From Acidobacteriota bacterium (lineage in GTDB: Bacteria; Acidobacteriota; Blastocatellia; Pyrinomonadales; Pyrinomonadaceae): a stretch of DNA of 64,000 nt. The stretch is taken from assembly GCA_003222895.1 (NCBI GenBank), contig QHXI01000052.1:54109-118108 (forward strand), in the 5' to 3' direction. Below, piece after piece: positions 49,279 through 58,272 of this stretch. Made by a program: the position numbers and the translations under genes. The notes beneath the pieces were generated by a model. That model saw nothing but the letters and a program-made list of their open reading frames with translations. It ran no database searches and had not been told where the DNA came from. How positions within the stretch are numbered: the first letter of the stretch is position 1; each line of letters opens with the position of its first letter.

Positions 49279-50099
49279 ACTTCTATCCACCCGGTCGGCT
49301 CTTTCGGAAATGAAAGCGTCACTTCCGTCTCACATGCGAACAGCGGCGCTCGCTCGCGCAACGCGCTCTCGGCCGTAATCTTCGCCAGGTACGGATTGTT
49401 AGCGCGTTGCGACAGATGCGCGAGCACGATATGACGCGCCTGTCCGTCGAATCCATCAAGCAGCCACTCCGCGACGTCTTCATTCGACAAATGCCCAAGC
49501 CGCGAAAGAATTCGCTGCTTCAACTCCCACGGATAATGCTCGACCGTTTTGAGCATGTCGCGTGAATGATTCGATTCGATCACAATCGCCGCGCAGCCTC
49601 GCAGTCGTTCGGTAATCAAGGTCGTCACGCGCCCAAAATCCAACAGCGTCGCGATCTTCACGCCCTCATGCGTCGCCGTGAAACCAAAATTGTCTACCGC
49701 GTCGTGCGGCACCGTGAACGGATGAAACTCGATCTTGCCGATTTGAAAGTCGTGGCCTGAATCAATCTCGACTGCGCGATCCCGCAAAGCATCGGCGCGA
49801 CGACGCGGCTCGTCGTTTGCCACATTGCGCCTCTCACCCACATAAGCCTCGCGCGTCTTTGCTGAAATGAAAACCGGGCAGTCCAGATCCTTCATCAGCA
49901 CGCGCAAGCCGCCGGCGTGATCGCCGTGCTCGTGCGTAATCAAAATGCCATCGAGCGAATTCGGATCTTCGCCGAGTGACGCCATGCGCCGAACAATCTC
50001 GCGCGCGCTTAGACCGGCGTCGACCAAAACACGAGTGCCGTTAGCAACCAGCAACACTGCGTTTCCGGTTGAACCACTGCCGAGTACAGAAATTTTCAT
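49275..50099 (-). CDS. MBL-fold metallohydrolase (WalJ/YycJ-like)
   Basis: The 274-residue metallo-beta-lactamase-fold protein has SVLGSGSTGNAVLLVANGTRVLVDAG at the start and the metal motif ITHEHGDHAGG (His56, His58, Asp60, His61). A later helix has IVIESNHSRDMLKTV and the His in VLAHLSQRANNP. This is the layout of YycJ/WalJ, exonuclease-like proteins linked to DNA repair or cell-wall control. It is upstream of the lipoprotein gene with an ATGA overlap. Preceded by a heptamer repeat. Confidence 0.9.
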   Translation of the reverse strand: MKISVLGSGSTGNAVLLVANGTRVLVDAGLSAREIVRRMASLGEDPNSLDGILITHEHGDHAGGLRVLMKDLDCPVFISAKTREAYVGERRNVANDEPRRRADALRDRAVEIDSGHDFQIGKIEFHPFTVPHDAVDNFGFTATHEGVKIATLLDFGRVTTLITERLRGCAAIVIESNHSRDMLKTVEHYPWELKQRILSRLGHLSNEDVAEWLLDGFDGQARHIVLAHLSQRANNPYLAKITAESALRERAPLFACETEVTLSFPKEPTGWIEV

Positions 50100-50103
50100 G
50101 GAT

Positions 50104-50177
50104 GACTAAGTAACGAGTGACAACTGACGAGTCGCGCAAAGCATTATAGCTTGTCACTCGTCACTGGTCACTTGTCA
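50104..50177. repeat. Heptamer-periodic inverted repeat (TGACGAG units)
   Basis: Left arm units are GACTAAG, TAACGAG, TGACAAC and TGACGAG (50104-50131). The right arm is CTTGTCA, CTCGTCA, CTGGTCA and CTTGTCA (50150-50177), the same words reverse-complemented. A loop of 18 bp separates them. It fills the gap between the M16 gene stop and the MBL gene start. Confidence 0.7.
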
Positions 50178-50183
50178 CGGCCC

Positions 50184-51455
50184 TCAAATTTCCAGACGCG
50201 CGCGATCGACTGCAAAGCCATTCAGGTTTCCCAACGCGCCGAGCGACAGGGCTGGAGTTGTGAAACATGATTGCGCCACGCGCTGCACGTCTGCGACGGT
50301 CACTGCTTTGATCAGTCGAAGGACTTCGTCGGGCGAAATGCGCCGCCCGTGAACGATCTCCTGACGCGCTAACGCTCCGACCCGCGCGCTGGAAGATTCC
50401 AGGCTCAACAGCACGGACGAAATCGATTGATCTTTCGCCAATTGCAATTCAGCTTCCGCGACTGGCTCGCGCACGATTCTGCGAACTTCTTTCAGAGACA
50501 AATCCAATACCTGATCGATTTGCGTCGGCGACGTGCCGGCGTAGATCGTAAATATGCCGACGTCCGTGTAAGTAATTCCGCCGGCGCCGATCGAGTAAGC
50601 CAGACCGCGCTCTTCGCGGATCGATTGCCATAAACGGCTGGACGTTCCACCGCCGATGATCGTTCCCAACATGCTGGCTGCGTAGCGGTCGGCACTCTTA
50701 GCGGAGGGCCAAGGCGCGGCAATAATTAGATGCGCCTGCTCGAGTTCGTTCTTGCGTTCAACCAAAATCGGCGACGCAACTTGAGGCGGCTGGGAAAGGT
50801 TATGGCCGTCGACCTGACCATTGACGCCTGCGAAAGCCCGCGCGACCAACTCAATCAACTGATTGTGCAGGATGTTGCCCGCGGCTGCGATCACCAAATC
50901 TTGCGGCGCAAAGTTTGACGTATGAAACTCAGCGGTCTTGGCGTGATCGAATGACGAAACAGTGTGCTCAGTTCCTTCGATTGGCCGGCCCAGAGAATGA
51001 TTTGGAAAGTACGCGGCATGAAACAGTTCGTTGAGCAACTCATCCGGTGTGTCCTCGATCATCTTCATCTCTTCGATGATGACTTTCTGTTCCTTTGCCA
51101 GATCGTCTTCATCGAAGCGGGGATGCAAGAGCAGATCGGCCAGCAGATCGAAGGCGCTTTCCAACTCGGTGTCGACAACCTTCATGGCAAAGCCGGTCAT
51201 CTCGTGGGTCGTATAGGCGTCGAGTTGACCGCCCAGACGATCCGATTCCGAGGCTATTTCGTGAGCCGAACGGCGGTGCGTGCCTTTGAAAAGCGCGTGC
51301 TCGATGAAGTGACAGATGCCGTTCAGCGACGCTGATTCGTGACGCGAACCACGCCTCACCCAGATCCCGAAACTGACGGAACGCAGGCCGGGCATGTGCT
51401 CAGTGAGAATCGTCAGACCATTGGGAAGACGGGTGGTTTGGACTTGATCGATCAT
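50184..51455 (-). CDS. M16-family (insulinase-like) zinc peptidase
   Basis: The 423-residue peptidase has the inverted zinc motif HFIEH (His49, Glu52, His53) in ICHFIEHALFKGT, with the downstream Glu in the ERDxxxEE-like AKEQKVIIEEMKMIEDTP stretch. The C-terminal half has GGGTSSRLWQSIREERGLAYSIGAG. Length is typical for single-chain bacterial M16B members of about 420 residues, which degrade peptides in the cytoplasm or periplasm. No signal peptide is visible. It lies upstream of the MBL gene and may share its transcript. Confidence 0.92.
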   Translation of the reverse strand: MIDQVQTTRLPNGLTILTEHMPGLRSVSFGIWVRRGSRHESASLNGICHFIEHALFKGTHRRSAHEIASESDRLGGQLDAYTTHEMTGFAMKVVDTELESAFDLLADLLLHPRFDEDDLAKEQKVIIEEMKMIEDTPDELLNELFHAAYFPNHSLGRPIEGTEHTVSSFDHAKTAEFHTSNFAPQDLVIAAAGNILHNQLIELVARAFAGVNGQVDGHNLSQPPQVASPILVERKNELEQAHLIIAAPWPSAKSADRYAASMLGTIIGGGTSSRLWQSIREERGLAYSIGAGGITYTDVGIFTIYAGTSPTQIDQVLDLSLKEVRRIVREPVAEAELQLAKDQSISSVLLSLESSSARVGALARQEIVHGRRISPDEVLRLIKAVTVADVQRVAQSCFTTPALSLGALGNLNGFAVDRARLEI

Positions 51456-51754
51456 CTTGTTACTTCGGAAGTGTCTATCCCTGTTGTGTGCAATTCATCC
51501 TAACACGGGGAAACCAGCGGCAAAAGTGCGGCCAAAAATGGCTGGTTCTACTTGACTTATGGGTTCCCGGTAGCTGAGAATTACGCCATTCAAACGGGTG
51601 ATGGTCTCCCTGGCCCGGGGCGGTTAAATTATGCATTAACGCACCGTCCAGGCATCTGAACGCAGCGAATTGAGAATCGAACGGACATTGAGCGAAGGGT
51701 TTCGTTCACTCCTGCCAAAACGATCCCTGTCAGTCGAATGACGGAGGTCCGACC
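51456..51754. other. Intergenic region, probable promoters
   Basis: This 299-bp spacer lies between the divergent M16 and barrel genes. No gene is visible. A TTGACT at 51552 could be a -35 box, but the matching -10 (TGAGAA) is poor. GGAGG sits 7 bases before the barrel start. No clear sigma54 (GG-N10-GC) site was found here. Confidence 0.45.
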
Positions 51755-53509
51755 GTGATGAAATTTATTTTCAAACTCAACGTTTTCGCGATTGGTCTCG
51801 CCTTAGTTGTCGTGACGAGCGCTGTCCCCTCGATGGGTAAAGGCGCACGCCTCGCGACGATTACCGGCACTGTCCGGGACAATAAGGGCGCGCCGTTGGC
51901 CGGCGCTTTGATTCAGTTGATTCGCGAAGGCGCAAAACAGATCGTCAAAGAAACCCGCACGGCTGCTGACGGAACGTTCAGCGCCAAAATTCCGGCGGGC
52001 CGTTATTCCCTCAAAGCAATTGCTACGGGCTTCAGCGAAGTTTTGTTCTCGTCCGTTCAGGTCAACCCTTCGGCCGAAATCGCTTATCGATTCAATCTGG
52101 AACCCGCGAACTCGCCGCGCACGCTAGTCAATCAGCGCAACGACAAAGACAGCGCAAAGTGGACGCTGCGATCGGTGCAAAGCCGCAAGTCGATCTTTCA
52201 GGCGAACGAAGGTGACGATCCGACGATCGCCGCAGCCGAACAAGCAAACGATGACAGTTCGCGCGAAGAGATTAGCCAGACTACTCAACCGGCGACCGAC
52301 GAACGTGGCCGAGTTCGTTTGCAAGGTGTAGCCGAAACTTATTTCGCCAGTTCATCGAATCCTTTCTCACCCTCTTACGAAGGTGTGAATTTCGCGCTTG
52401 CGCTGCCGGCCTCAGAGACAATCGACCTCATCTTCGCAGGCCAAACAGGAATCGGATCGAGTGCCCCACAACGCTTTGAAACAACCGCGCGCGTGCGTTT
52501 GAACGACCGTCACCGCCTGAACGTGACCGGCGGCGGCGCGCATCTTTTCAATGTGTTTGATGGACGGACAAGCACGCGATCCTCTTTGGGCCAGATGTCT
52601 GTGCGAGCGGTTGACGAGTGGATTGTTCGCGACGGCGTCGTGGTCGTGATGGGTCTGGATTATTCGCGCTTTACCGGCGCCGGAAATGCTTCTTCGATCA
52701 CGCCGCGACTTGGGCTTCAGTTTGATGCGAACGCGCGCACGCGAGTGAAGGCTTCATTCGCCCCTGGCGGCGATGAGTCAACGCGGCAAAGCTCGGCAAA
52801 GTTTGAAGATGCTGAAGTGTTCTTCAAACGATCGACGCAACCGGTCGCGTTCGTCAGCGGCCGGGCGGTGATGGGCCAAAGCCGACGCCTCGAATTTGGC
52901 GTCGAGCGCGTCCTCGATAATCGATCGAAAGTTGAAGCGGCAGCTTTCATGGATTTCACCAACGGTCGTGGCCTTGGTTTGATGGCGATGCCCCTGTCGG
53001 CTTTTTCCGGCGAGCCATCGACCGCGATTCTCAACGTCGCGGATCAGAATGGATCAGCGCGTGGCATGCGCGTCGTTTACTCGCATCGCTTGAATCAGGT
53101 TTGGAGCGCTTCGGCGGGCTATTCCTTCGGACGCGGGCAAAAACTTTCGCCGCTGGGAATCACGAATCCTGCTGATTTGTTCAGCAACGGCTTCTTCGAA
53201 ACGGCCGCCGTTCAGGTCGCGGGCGACTGGTCCACGGGCACTCACGTGCAAACTGTGTTTCGTTTCTCGCCGCAGGCGACTGTCTTCGCGATCGATCCTT
53301 TTGCCGGACGCCTGGCGGTCTATGATCCATCGCTCAGCGTTCAGATAACTCAAGACTTGCCGACGTTTGGACTGCCGGTGCGAGCGCAAGCCGTCATCGA
53401 CGCGCGTAATCTTTTCGACTTCCAGCCACGCACGAACAATGGCGAAACGATCCTCGAGGTTGCCCCCACGGCGCGTTCAGTTCGCGGCGGTATCCTGGTT
53501 CGTTTTTGA
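51755..53509 (+). CDS. Outer-membrane barrel protein with N-terminal carboxypeptidase-regulatory-like domain
   Basis: The 584-residue protein has a signal peptide, then a CarboxypepD_reg-like beta domain (residues about 33-115, ITGTVRDNKGAPLAGALIQL). A polar linker follows (about 115-195), and the rest is an amphipathic-strand region ending ARSVRGGILVRF with C-terminal Phe. That is the pattern of a TonB-receptor-like beta barrel, but the TonB plug domain appears missing. It is probably an outer-membrane protein of about 14-16 strands. It precedes a PDZ-histidine kinase and a sigma54 response regulator, so it may transmit or respond to a surface signal. The start is GTG at 51755 or ATG one codon later. 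Confidence 0.75.
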   Translation: MMKFIFKLNVFAIGLALVVVTSAVPSMGKGARLATITGTVRDNKGAPLAGALIQLIREGAKQIVKETRTAADGTFSAKIPAGRYSLKAIATGFSEVLFSSVQVNPSAEIAYRFNLEPANSPRTLVNQRNDKDSAKWTLRSVQSRKSIFQANEGDDPTIAAAEQANDDSSREEISQTTQPATDERGRVRLQGVAETYFASSSNPFSPSYEGVNFALALPASETIDLIFAGQTGIGSSAPQRFETTARVRLNDRHRLNVTGGGAHLFNVFDGRTSTRSSLGQMSVRAVDEWIVRDGVVVVMGLDYSRFTGAGNASSITPRLGLQFDANARTRVKASFAPGGDESTRQSSAKFEDAEVFFKRSTQPVAFVSGRAVMGQSRRLEFGVERVLDNRSKVEAAAFMDFTNGRGLGLMAMPLSAFSGEPSTAILNVADQNGSARGMRVVYSHRLNQVWSASAGYSFGRGQKLSPLGITNPADLFSNGFFETAAVQVAGDWSTGTHVQTVFRFSPQATVFAIDPFAGRLAVYDPSLSVQITQDLPTFGLPVRAQAVIDARNLFDFQPRTNNGETILEVAPTARSVRGGILVRF

Positions 53510-53518
53510 TAATTGAGC

Positions 53519-53544
53519 GGCGCGATCCTTCAGCCTCTCGCGCC
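53519..53544 (+). terminator. Possible terminator of the barrel gene
   Basis: GGCGCGA and TCGCGCC form a seven-pair stem with a 12-base loop 10 bp after the barrel stop. A short gtttgt sequence follows, so a rho-independent terminator is possible but weak. Confidence 0.4.
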
Positions 53545-53745
53545 GTTTGTCTCCAGCAGTTGTCCGACTATTCTCCAAAATCTTGGACGAGTACGAAAAC
53601 ATGGAGAGCGTCGGAATGCCAACCACTGAATCGATCGTTTATGGTTCGAGAATTGGCTGGAAATCCTCTAACGAAACTTCTTGAACACTGAAAACGGCAG
53701 ATCGACAGTTGGAACATTGGTTGCCTTAGCGGGAGACGTTGTAGT

Positions 53746-56700
53746 GTGCACCGCGCGTTTGCGCGGCATCGAAAGAAAACGAAAATGAAAGGTTCGGTGC
53801 TAACAGGAAAGACTTGGGTGCTGCTGATAACGGCAGGGCTCTTGATCTCTGCTGGCGCTGTAAACTTCTACCAACGCATGCATAGCCTGGGACCGCCTTG
53901 GGATGGCGTCACCTGGGTCGACACCTCACAAGGCATCATTGCGAAACAGGTCGAGCCGGGCTCCGCAGCGGCGCGCGCGCGCATGATTCCCGGCGATCAT
54001 TTGCTCGCGATCAGCATGACCGGCAACAAATGTGAAGATGTCAATCGCGGCATAAAATGCGAAGAGATTTCCGGCGCGGAAAAAATTCAGTTGTACCTGG
54101 ATCAAGCGCGCATCGGCGGCGAGATTCACTACCTGATTGAACGGCCGTCTTATCCGCCTGAGACTCGTTACTATTACGCCGACCTGGACAACCTCGGCTC
54201 AGTTAACAATCTGAGTGCCGTCGATCTCTACCTCAACCTGATCGGAGTCGTCTATCTCTTCATCGGACTGTTTGTAATCTTCAAGCAGGGCGGTCGCGCG
54301 CCGTTCGTATTGCACTTCGCCGGGCTGTGTCTCGCCGCGTTTGTATTTCACTTCTATACCCCGATGGGAACGTATCGCGATCTCGATCTGGCGGTCGGAT
54401 TTCTTCGGAACGCGGCCTTCATAATGTTCGCGCCGTTGTTCCTGCATTTCAGCACGATCTATCCGGTTCGTTATCACTTGTTCGAAGACCGGCGTTGGCG
54501 CACCGTGCTCCTTTATGTGCCGGCGTTCTTACTGGTCGCATTCGCCGCAAATATTTACCTGCATGATGAATTGGTCCGGGTCTTTCCGCATCGGCTGTTG
54601 GATTACTCGGCGAACTTCGCCGCCAGATTCTACAAGACCTCGTTTATTCATTTCGTCGGGGCTTTAATTGCGAGCGCCGCGTTGCTCGTGCGCCGTTTCA
54701 TCATCAGCAAGAACACTGTCGCGCGGCAACAACTGAAATGGGTCGTGTGGGGATCGGTGTTAGCGATCGCACCTTTCACGCTGCTGTATGGAATCGGTTA
54801 CATCGTCGGCGAAAGTGCCGGACCGTTTACCGAGGTCGCGATTCTTCCGCTGATTTTGATCCCCCTCTCGCTCGGATATTCCGTCGTCCGATATCGCTTG
54901 ATGGACGTCGAGCTGGTGGTGCGGCGCACCGCAGTGTATGCGGCGACCACTTTGGCAATCGCGCTGGGCATTGGTGTCATCGTTTATTTCATCGGCTTCT
55001 ATGCTTTTGGCGGCAGCTCATCAAGTTCGGGTGAATTCATCAGTTTACCGCTAATCGTTTCAGTTCTTTTGATGGCGGTGATTGTGATGGTTGCCGCGCC
55101 AATTAAGAACTTCCTGCAAGAACAAGTCGATCGACTGTTCTATGGCCGCCGCTATGATATGCGACACAGCTTGCTCGATTTTGGCCGCACGATTTCAGCG
55201 ACGACCGCACTCGATCCTTTGCTCGATTCGCTGATCAATCGCCTTCGCGAAGTAATGAACGTCGAGCGTCTCGCCATCTTCATTGAAGATCAATCCGCCC
55301 CGGGCGATTACCGCGCGGCGCGCACGGCTGGCCTGACCGCGCAGTTGAGTGTGGCGGCCGATTTTCGCGAGATGATCCGCACGCGATCGGCGGAAACCGG
55401 CGTCGTCCGGGCCGACGATCTGGAGACTGCACCCGAGGGCTACGGGTCAGTGCGGCGCGTGCTGCATTACTACGTGCCGTGCGTGGTGCGCGGCAGAATG
55501 GTGGCGGTGATTGGGCTGGGCCGATCGGCTGATGGCGCGCTGCTGTCGTCTGAGGATGTTGAGATTCTCCGCACCGTGTCGGGTTACATTGCGGTCGCAA
55601 TCGAAAACAGTCTGCTTTATCAGGAGCAGCAAGAGCGCGCCGCGGAACTTGAGCTGCTCAAAGAATTCAATGAATCGATCGTTGAATCGATCAATGTCGG
55701 CCTGATGGCGGTTGATTTGGATGGGCGAATCACGCGCCTGAATTCCGCGCTCGAAGACATCTTCTCAATTACGCGCAATGAAGTTGTCGGCAAGAAAGTT
55801 GAAGAACTATTCGCGGAAGAGTTCGCCGACACTTTGCACCAGGTGCTGGGGCCTGACGGTTGGCAGTTGCGCAAGACCCGGCAGATTTACAAGCTGCACA
55901 CGGCCACACGCGCCGGTCGAGCGATCGTTCTCAACATTGCTTTGGCGCCGTTGTGGGCTGATTCGGAGGAACAAACGGGTGCGCTTGTGGTTTTCGAAGA
56001 CGTCACTGAACGTCTTCGTTTGGAAGAACAACTGCAACAGCGCGAAAAACTTTCTTCGATTGGTTTACTGGCCGCGGGCGTGGCGCACGAAGTCAACACA
56101 CCGCTCACCGGAGTCTCTTCGTACACGCAGATGCTTTTGAACATGCTCGCGGAAGACGATCCGAAGCATGCCTTGCTGGAAAAGATCAGAAGTCAGGCAG
56201 ATCGGGCCACCGAAATCGTCAACAATCTTTTGAACTTTTCGCGCACGGGCGGCGCCGCCGAATTCACTGAAGTCGACATTCATCGCGTGCTGGATGACAC
56301 GTTGCAGTTGCTCGAGACGCAACTACGCCGCAGCCAGATCGAAATCATTCGCGAGTATGGCGATCATGCGCCTCAGGTTCACGGCAATTCAGTAAAATTG
56401 CAGCAGGTCTTCACGAACTTGATCCTGAATGCCCGCGATTCGATCGCGAACGGCAACGGCCGTATCGTGCTGGCGACCAAAAACGGAGACCAGGACGCGC
56501 TGACCGTCGAAGTCTCCGACAATGGCGTCGGCATTGCTCCCGAAGACGTCGCGAAAATTTACGATCCGTTTTTCACCACGAAGGGAATCGGCCGCGGCAC
56601 CGGCCTTGGTCTCGCCGTCACTTACGGCATCGTCCAGGAGCATTCCGGCCACATCAGCGTCCAAAGCACACCCGGGTTCGGCACTACATTTCGTATCACA

Positions 56701-56748
56701 CTTCCCACTCGCGATCCTCGCGCGCGTTTGCAGGCGGCCGCGCTTTAA
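53746..56748 (+). CDS. Membrane histidine kinase with PDZ, multi-TM, GAF and PAS domains
   Basis: The 1000-residue kinase has a first helix (about 22-42), a periplasmic PDZ-like domain (about 50-140, IIAKQVEPGSAAARARMIPGD), eight or so membrane helices (about 160-440), a GAF domain (about 490-620), a PAS domain (about 640-760, INVGLMAVDLDGRITRLNSALEDIFS), a HisKA domain with His781 in AAGVAHEVNTPL, and an HATPase domain (NLILNARDS, DNGVGIAPEDV, GTGLGLAVTYG). It would phosphorylate the response regulator encoded 107 bp later. The GTG start at 53746 has GGGAG eight bases upstream; an ATG 13 codons later is weaker. Confidence 0.92.
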   Translation: MHRAFARHRKKTKMKGSVLTGKTWVLLITAGLLISAGAVNFYQRMHSLGPPWDGVTWVDTSQGIIAKQVEPGSAAARARMIPGDHLLAISMTGNKCEDVNRGIKCEEISGAEKIQLYLDQARIGGEIHYLIERPSYPPETRYYYADLDNLGSVNNLSAVDLYLNLIGVVYLFIGLFVIFKQGGRAPFVLHFAGLCLAAFVFHFYTPMGTYRDLDLAVGFLRNAAFIMFAPLFLHFSTIYPVRYHLFEDRRWRTVLLYVPAFLLVAFAANIYLHDELVRVFPHRLLDYSANFAARFYKTSFIHFVGALIASAALLVRRFIISKNTVARQQLKWVVWGSVLAIAPFTLLYGIGYIVGESAGPFTEVAILPLILIPLSLGYSVVRYRLMDVELVVRRTAVYAATTLAIALGIGVIVYFIGFYAFGGSSSSSGEFISLPLIVSVLLMAVIVMVAAPIKNFLQEQVDRLFYGRRYDMRHSLLDFGRTISATTALDPLLDSLINRLREVMNVERLAIFIEDQSAPGDYRAARTAGLTAQLSVAADFREMIRTRSAETGVVRADDLETAPEGYGSVRRVLHYYVPCVVRGRMVAVIGLGRSADGALLSSEDVEILRTVSGYIAVAIENSLLYQEQQERAAELELLKEFNESIVESINVGLMAVDLDGRITRLNSALEDIFSITRNEVVGKKVEELFAEEFADTLHQVLGPDGWQLRKTRQIYKLHTATRAGRAIVLNIALAPLWADSEEQTGALVVFEDVTERLRLEEQLQQREKLSSIGLLAAGVAHEVNTPLTGVSSYTQMLLNMLAEDDPKHALLEKIRSQADRATEIVNNLLNFSRTGGAAEFTEVDIHRVLDDTLQLLETQLRRSQIEIIREYGDHAPQVHGNSVKLQQVFTNLILNARDSIANGNGRIVLATKNGDQDALTVEVSDNGVGIAPEDVAKIYDPFFTTKGIGRGTGLGLAVTYGIVQEHSGHISVQSTPGFGTTFRITLPTRDPRARLQAAAL

Positions 56749-56855
56749 TGGCATAGACTTCTGTCTTGTCGCTGGATTGTGCGCTCATATCAGTGATAAC
56801 CTCAGCGTTTCGCAAAATACATCACGCACAGACCAAAAGTCTGTAGCAATTAATA

Positions 56856-58265
56856 ATGGCAAGAAAAGGATCAGTACTCGTCGTTGACGACGAAGAAATA
56901 ATGCGCGACGTGCTCGAGACGTTGCTCTCGGCCGAAGGCTATCGTGTCGATCTCGCCAAAACCGGCGAAGAAGGTCTGGACGCGTACACCAAGCGTTCAT
57001 ACGACGTTGTGTTGCTCGATGTGTCGATGCCTGGGATTGGCGGATTACGTGCGCTGGAAGAATTTTTGAAGTTGGATCCCGACGCCGTGGTCTTGATGAT
57101 CACAGCCTACGCCACCTTCGATACGGCGATCGCCGCCTGGGAAAAAGGCGCCTTCGGCTGCATCCGCAAACCTTTCCAGAACGAACATATCAGCGCAACA
57201 GTTGCCACCGGTGTTAAGCGACGCCGCAAAGAGGAAGAGCGGCGGTCGCTGCGGCAGGCGATGAGCCGCGAAGTCGATCGCGGCGCGATCGTCGGGCGCT
57301 CAGACATCATGCAGGAAGTCTTTCGCGTCGTTGAGCAAGTCGCTGCCGCACGATCGACGATCTTGATTACCGGCGAAAGCGGCACCGGAAAGGAATTGAT
57401 CGCGAAAGCGATTCACGAAGCCAGCCCGCGCGTCACGAAGCCTTTTGTAACTGTGAACAGTTCGAACATTCCGACAGAGCTGCTGGAATCAGAACTTTTC
57501 GGACACACGCGCGGCGCCTTCACCGGCGCCATCGCGGCGAAGAAGGGTTTGTTCGAAGTTGCCGACGGCGGCTCGATCTTTCTGGATGAAATCGGCGACA
57601 TTCCGCCTGAGACGCAAGTGCGTCTGCTGCGTGTCATTCAAGAGCGCGAGTTCACCCCGCTCGGTGATACCAGCCCGCGTCGGGTTGACGTCCGCATCAT
57701 TGCGGCAACGAACATCGATCTGAAAGAAGCTGTGCGGCAGGGAGTTTTTCGCGAAGATCTTTATTATCGGCTTTCCGTGGTGCCAATCGAGTTGCCGCCG
57801 CTACGCGATCGACGGCAGGACGTTCTGCCGCTGGCTCAGCATTTCATTCGCAAGTACAACGCTGAAAACAGCCGTCAGGTATCCGAACACATCGCTCCTA
57901 ACGTGCTCTCGCTGTTGGAAAATTATTCGTGGCCCGGCAACGTGCGGGAATTAGAGAACGCAATTGAACGCGCGGTCGTCATCGCTCCCGGCGATGAGGT
58001 CACCAAAGAATGCCTGCGTCCGGAAATCGCCGATCCGCAAGCGACGCGCGCGGTCGTCCGCGAAAGCGGAGGCGCGGCCGCGACGATCGACGTGGGACGC
58101 GGAATAAATTTTTACGATGAAGTGCGGCGATTTGAAATCGACCTGATCCGTCGGGCTCTGGATCAAACCGCGGGCCATCAATCGCGCGCTGCGCGGCTGT
58201 TGGGAATGAATCCCACCACGCTGAATTCGAAGATCAAAACCTACAATATCAATCTTCGCGCTTAG
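56856..58265 (+). CDS. Sigma54-dependent response regulator (NtrC type)
   Basis: The 469-residue regulator has a receiver domain with phospho-acceptor Asp55 (VVLLDVSMPGIGG), an AAA+ domain with Walker [16 protein letters not shown], the sigma54-contact motif GAFTGA in [13 protein letters not shown] and Walker B GGSIFLDEIGD, and a C-terminal Fis-type HTH (HQSRAARLLGMNPTTLNSKIK). It would activate sigma54 promoters when phosphorylated by the kinase upstream. Targets are not visible in the window. It is convergent with another sigma54 activator, with only 7 bp between stops. Confidence 0.95.
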   Translation: MARKGSVLVVDDEEIMRDVLETLLSAEGYRVDLAKTGEEGLDAYTKRSYDVVLLDVSMPGIGGLRALEEFLKLDPDAVVLMITAYATFDTAIAAWEKGAFGCIRKPFQNEHISATVATGVKRRRKEEERRSLRQAMSREVDRGAIVGRSDIMQEVFRVVEQVAAARSTILITGESGTGKELIAKAIHEASPRVTKPFVTVNSSNIPTELLESELFGHTRGAFTGAIAAKKGLFEVADGGSIFLDEIGDIPPETQVRLLRVIQEREFTPLGDTSPRRVDVRIIAATNIDLKEAVRQGVFREDLYYRLSVVPIELPPLRDRRQDVLPLAQHFIRKYNAENSRQVSEHIAPNVLSLLENYSWPGNVRELENAIERAVVIAPGDEVTKECLRPEIADPQATRAVVRESGGAAATIDVGRGINFYDEVRRFEIDLIRRALDQTAGHQSRAARLLGMNPTTLNSKIKTYNINLRA

Positions 58266-58272
58266 TCTTGAA

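Noticed and set aside
51456..51754. Sigma54 promoter before the barrel gene
   Set aside because: TGGCCCGGGGCGG has GG but no GC at the needed spacing, so the match is insufficient.
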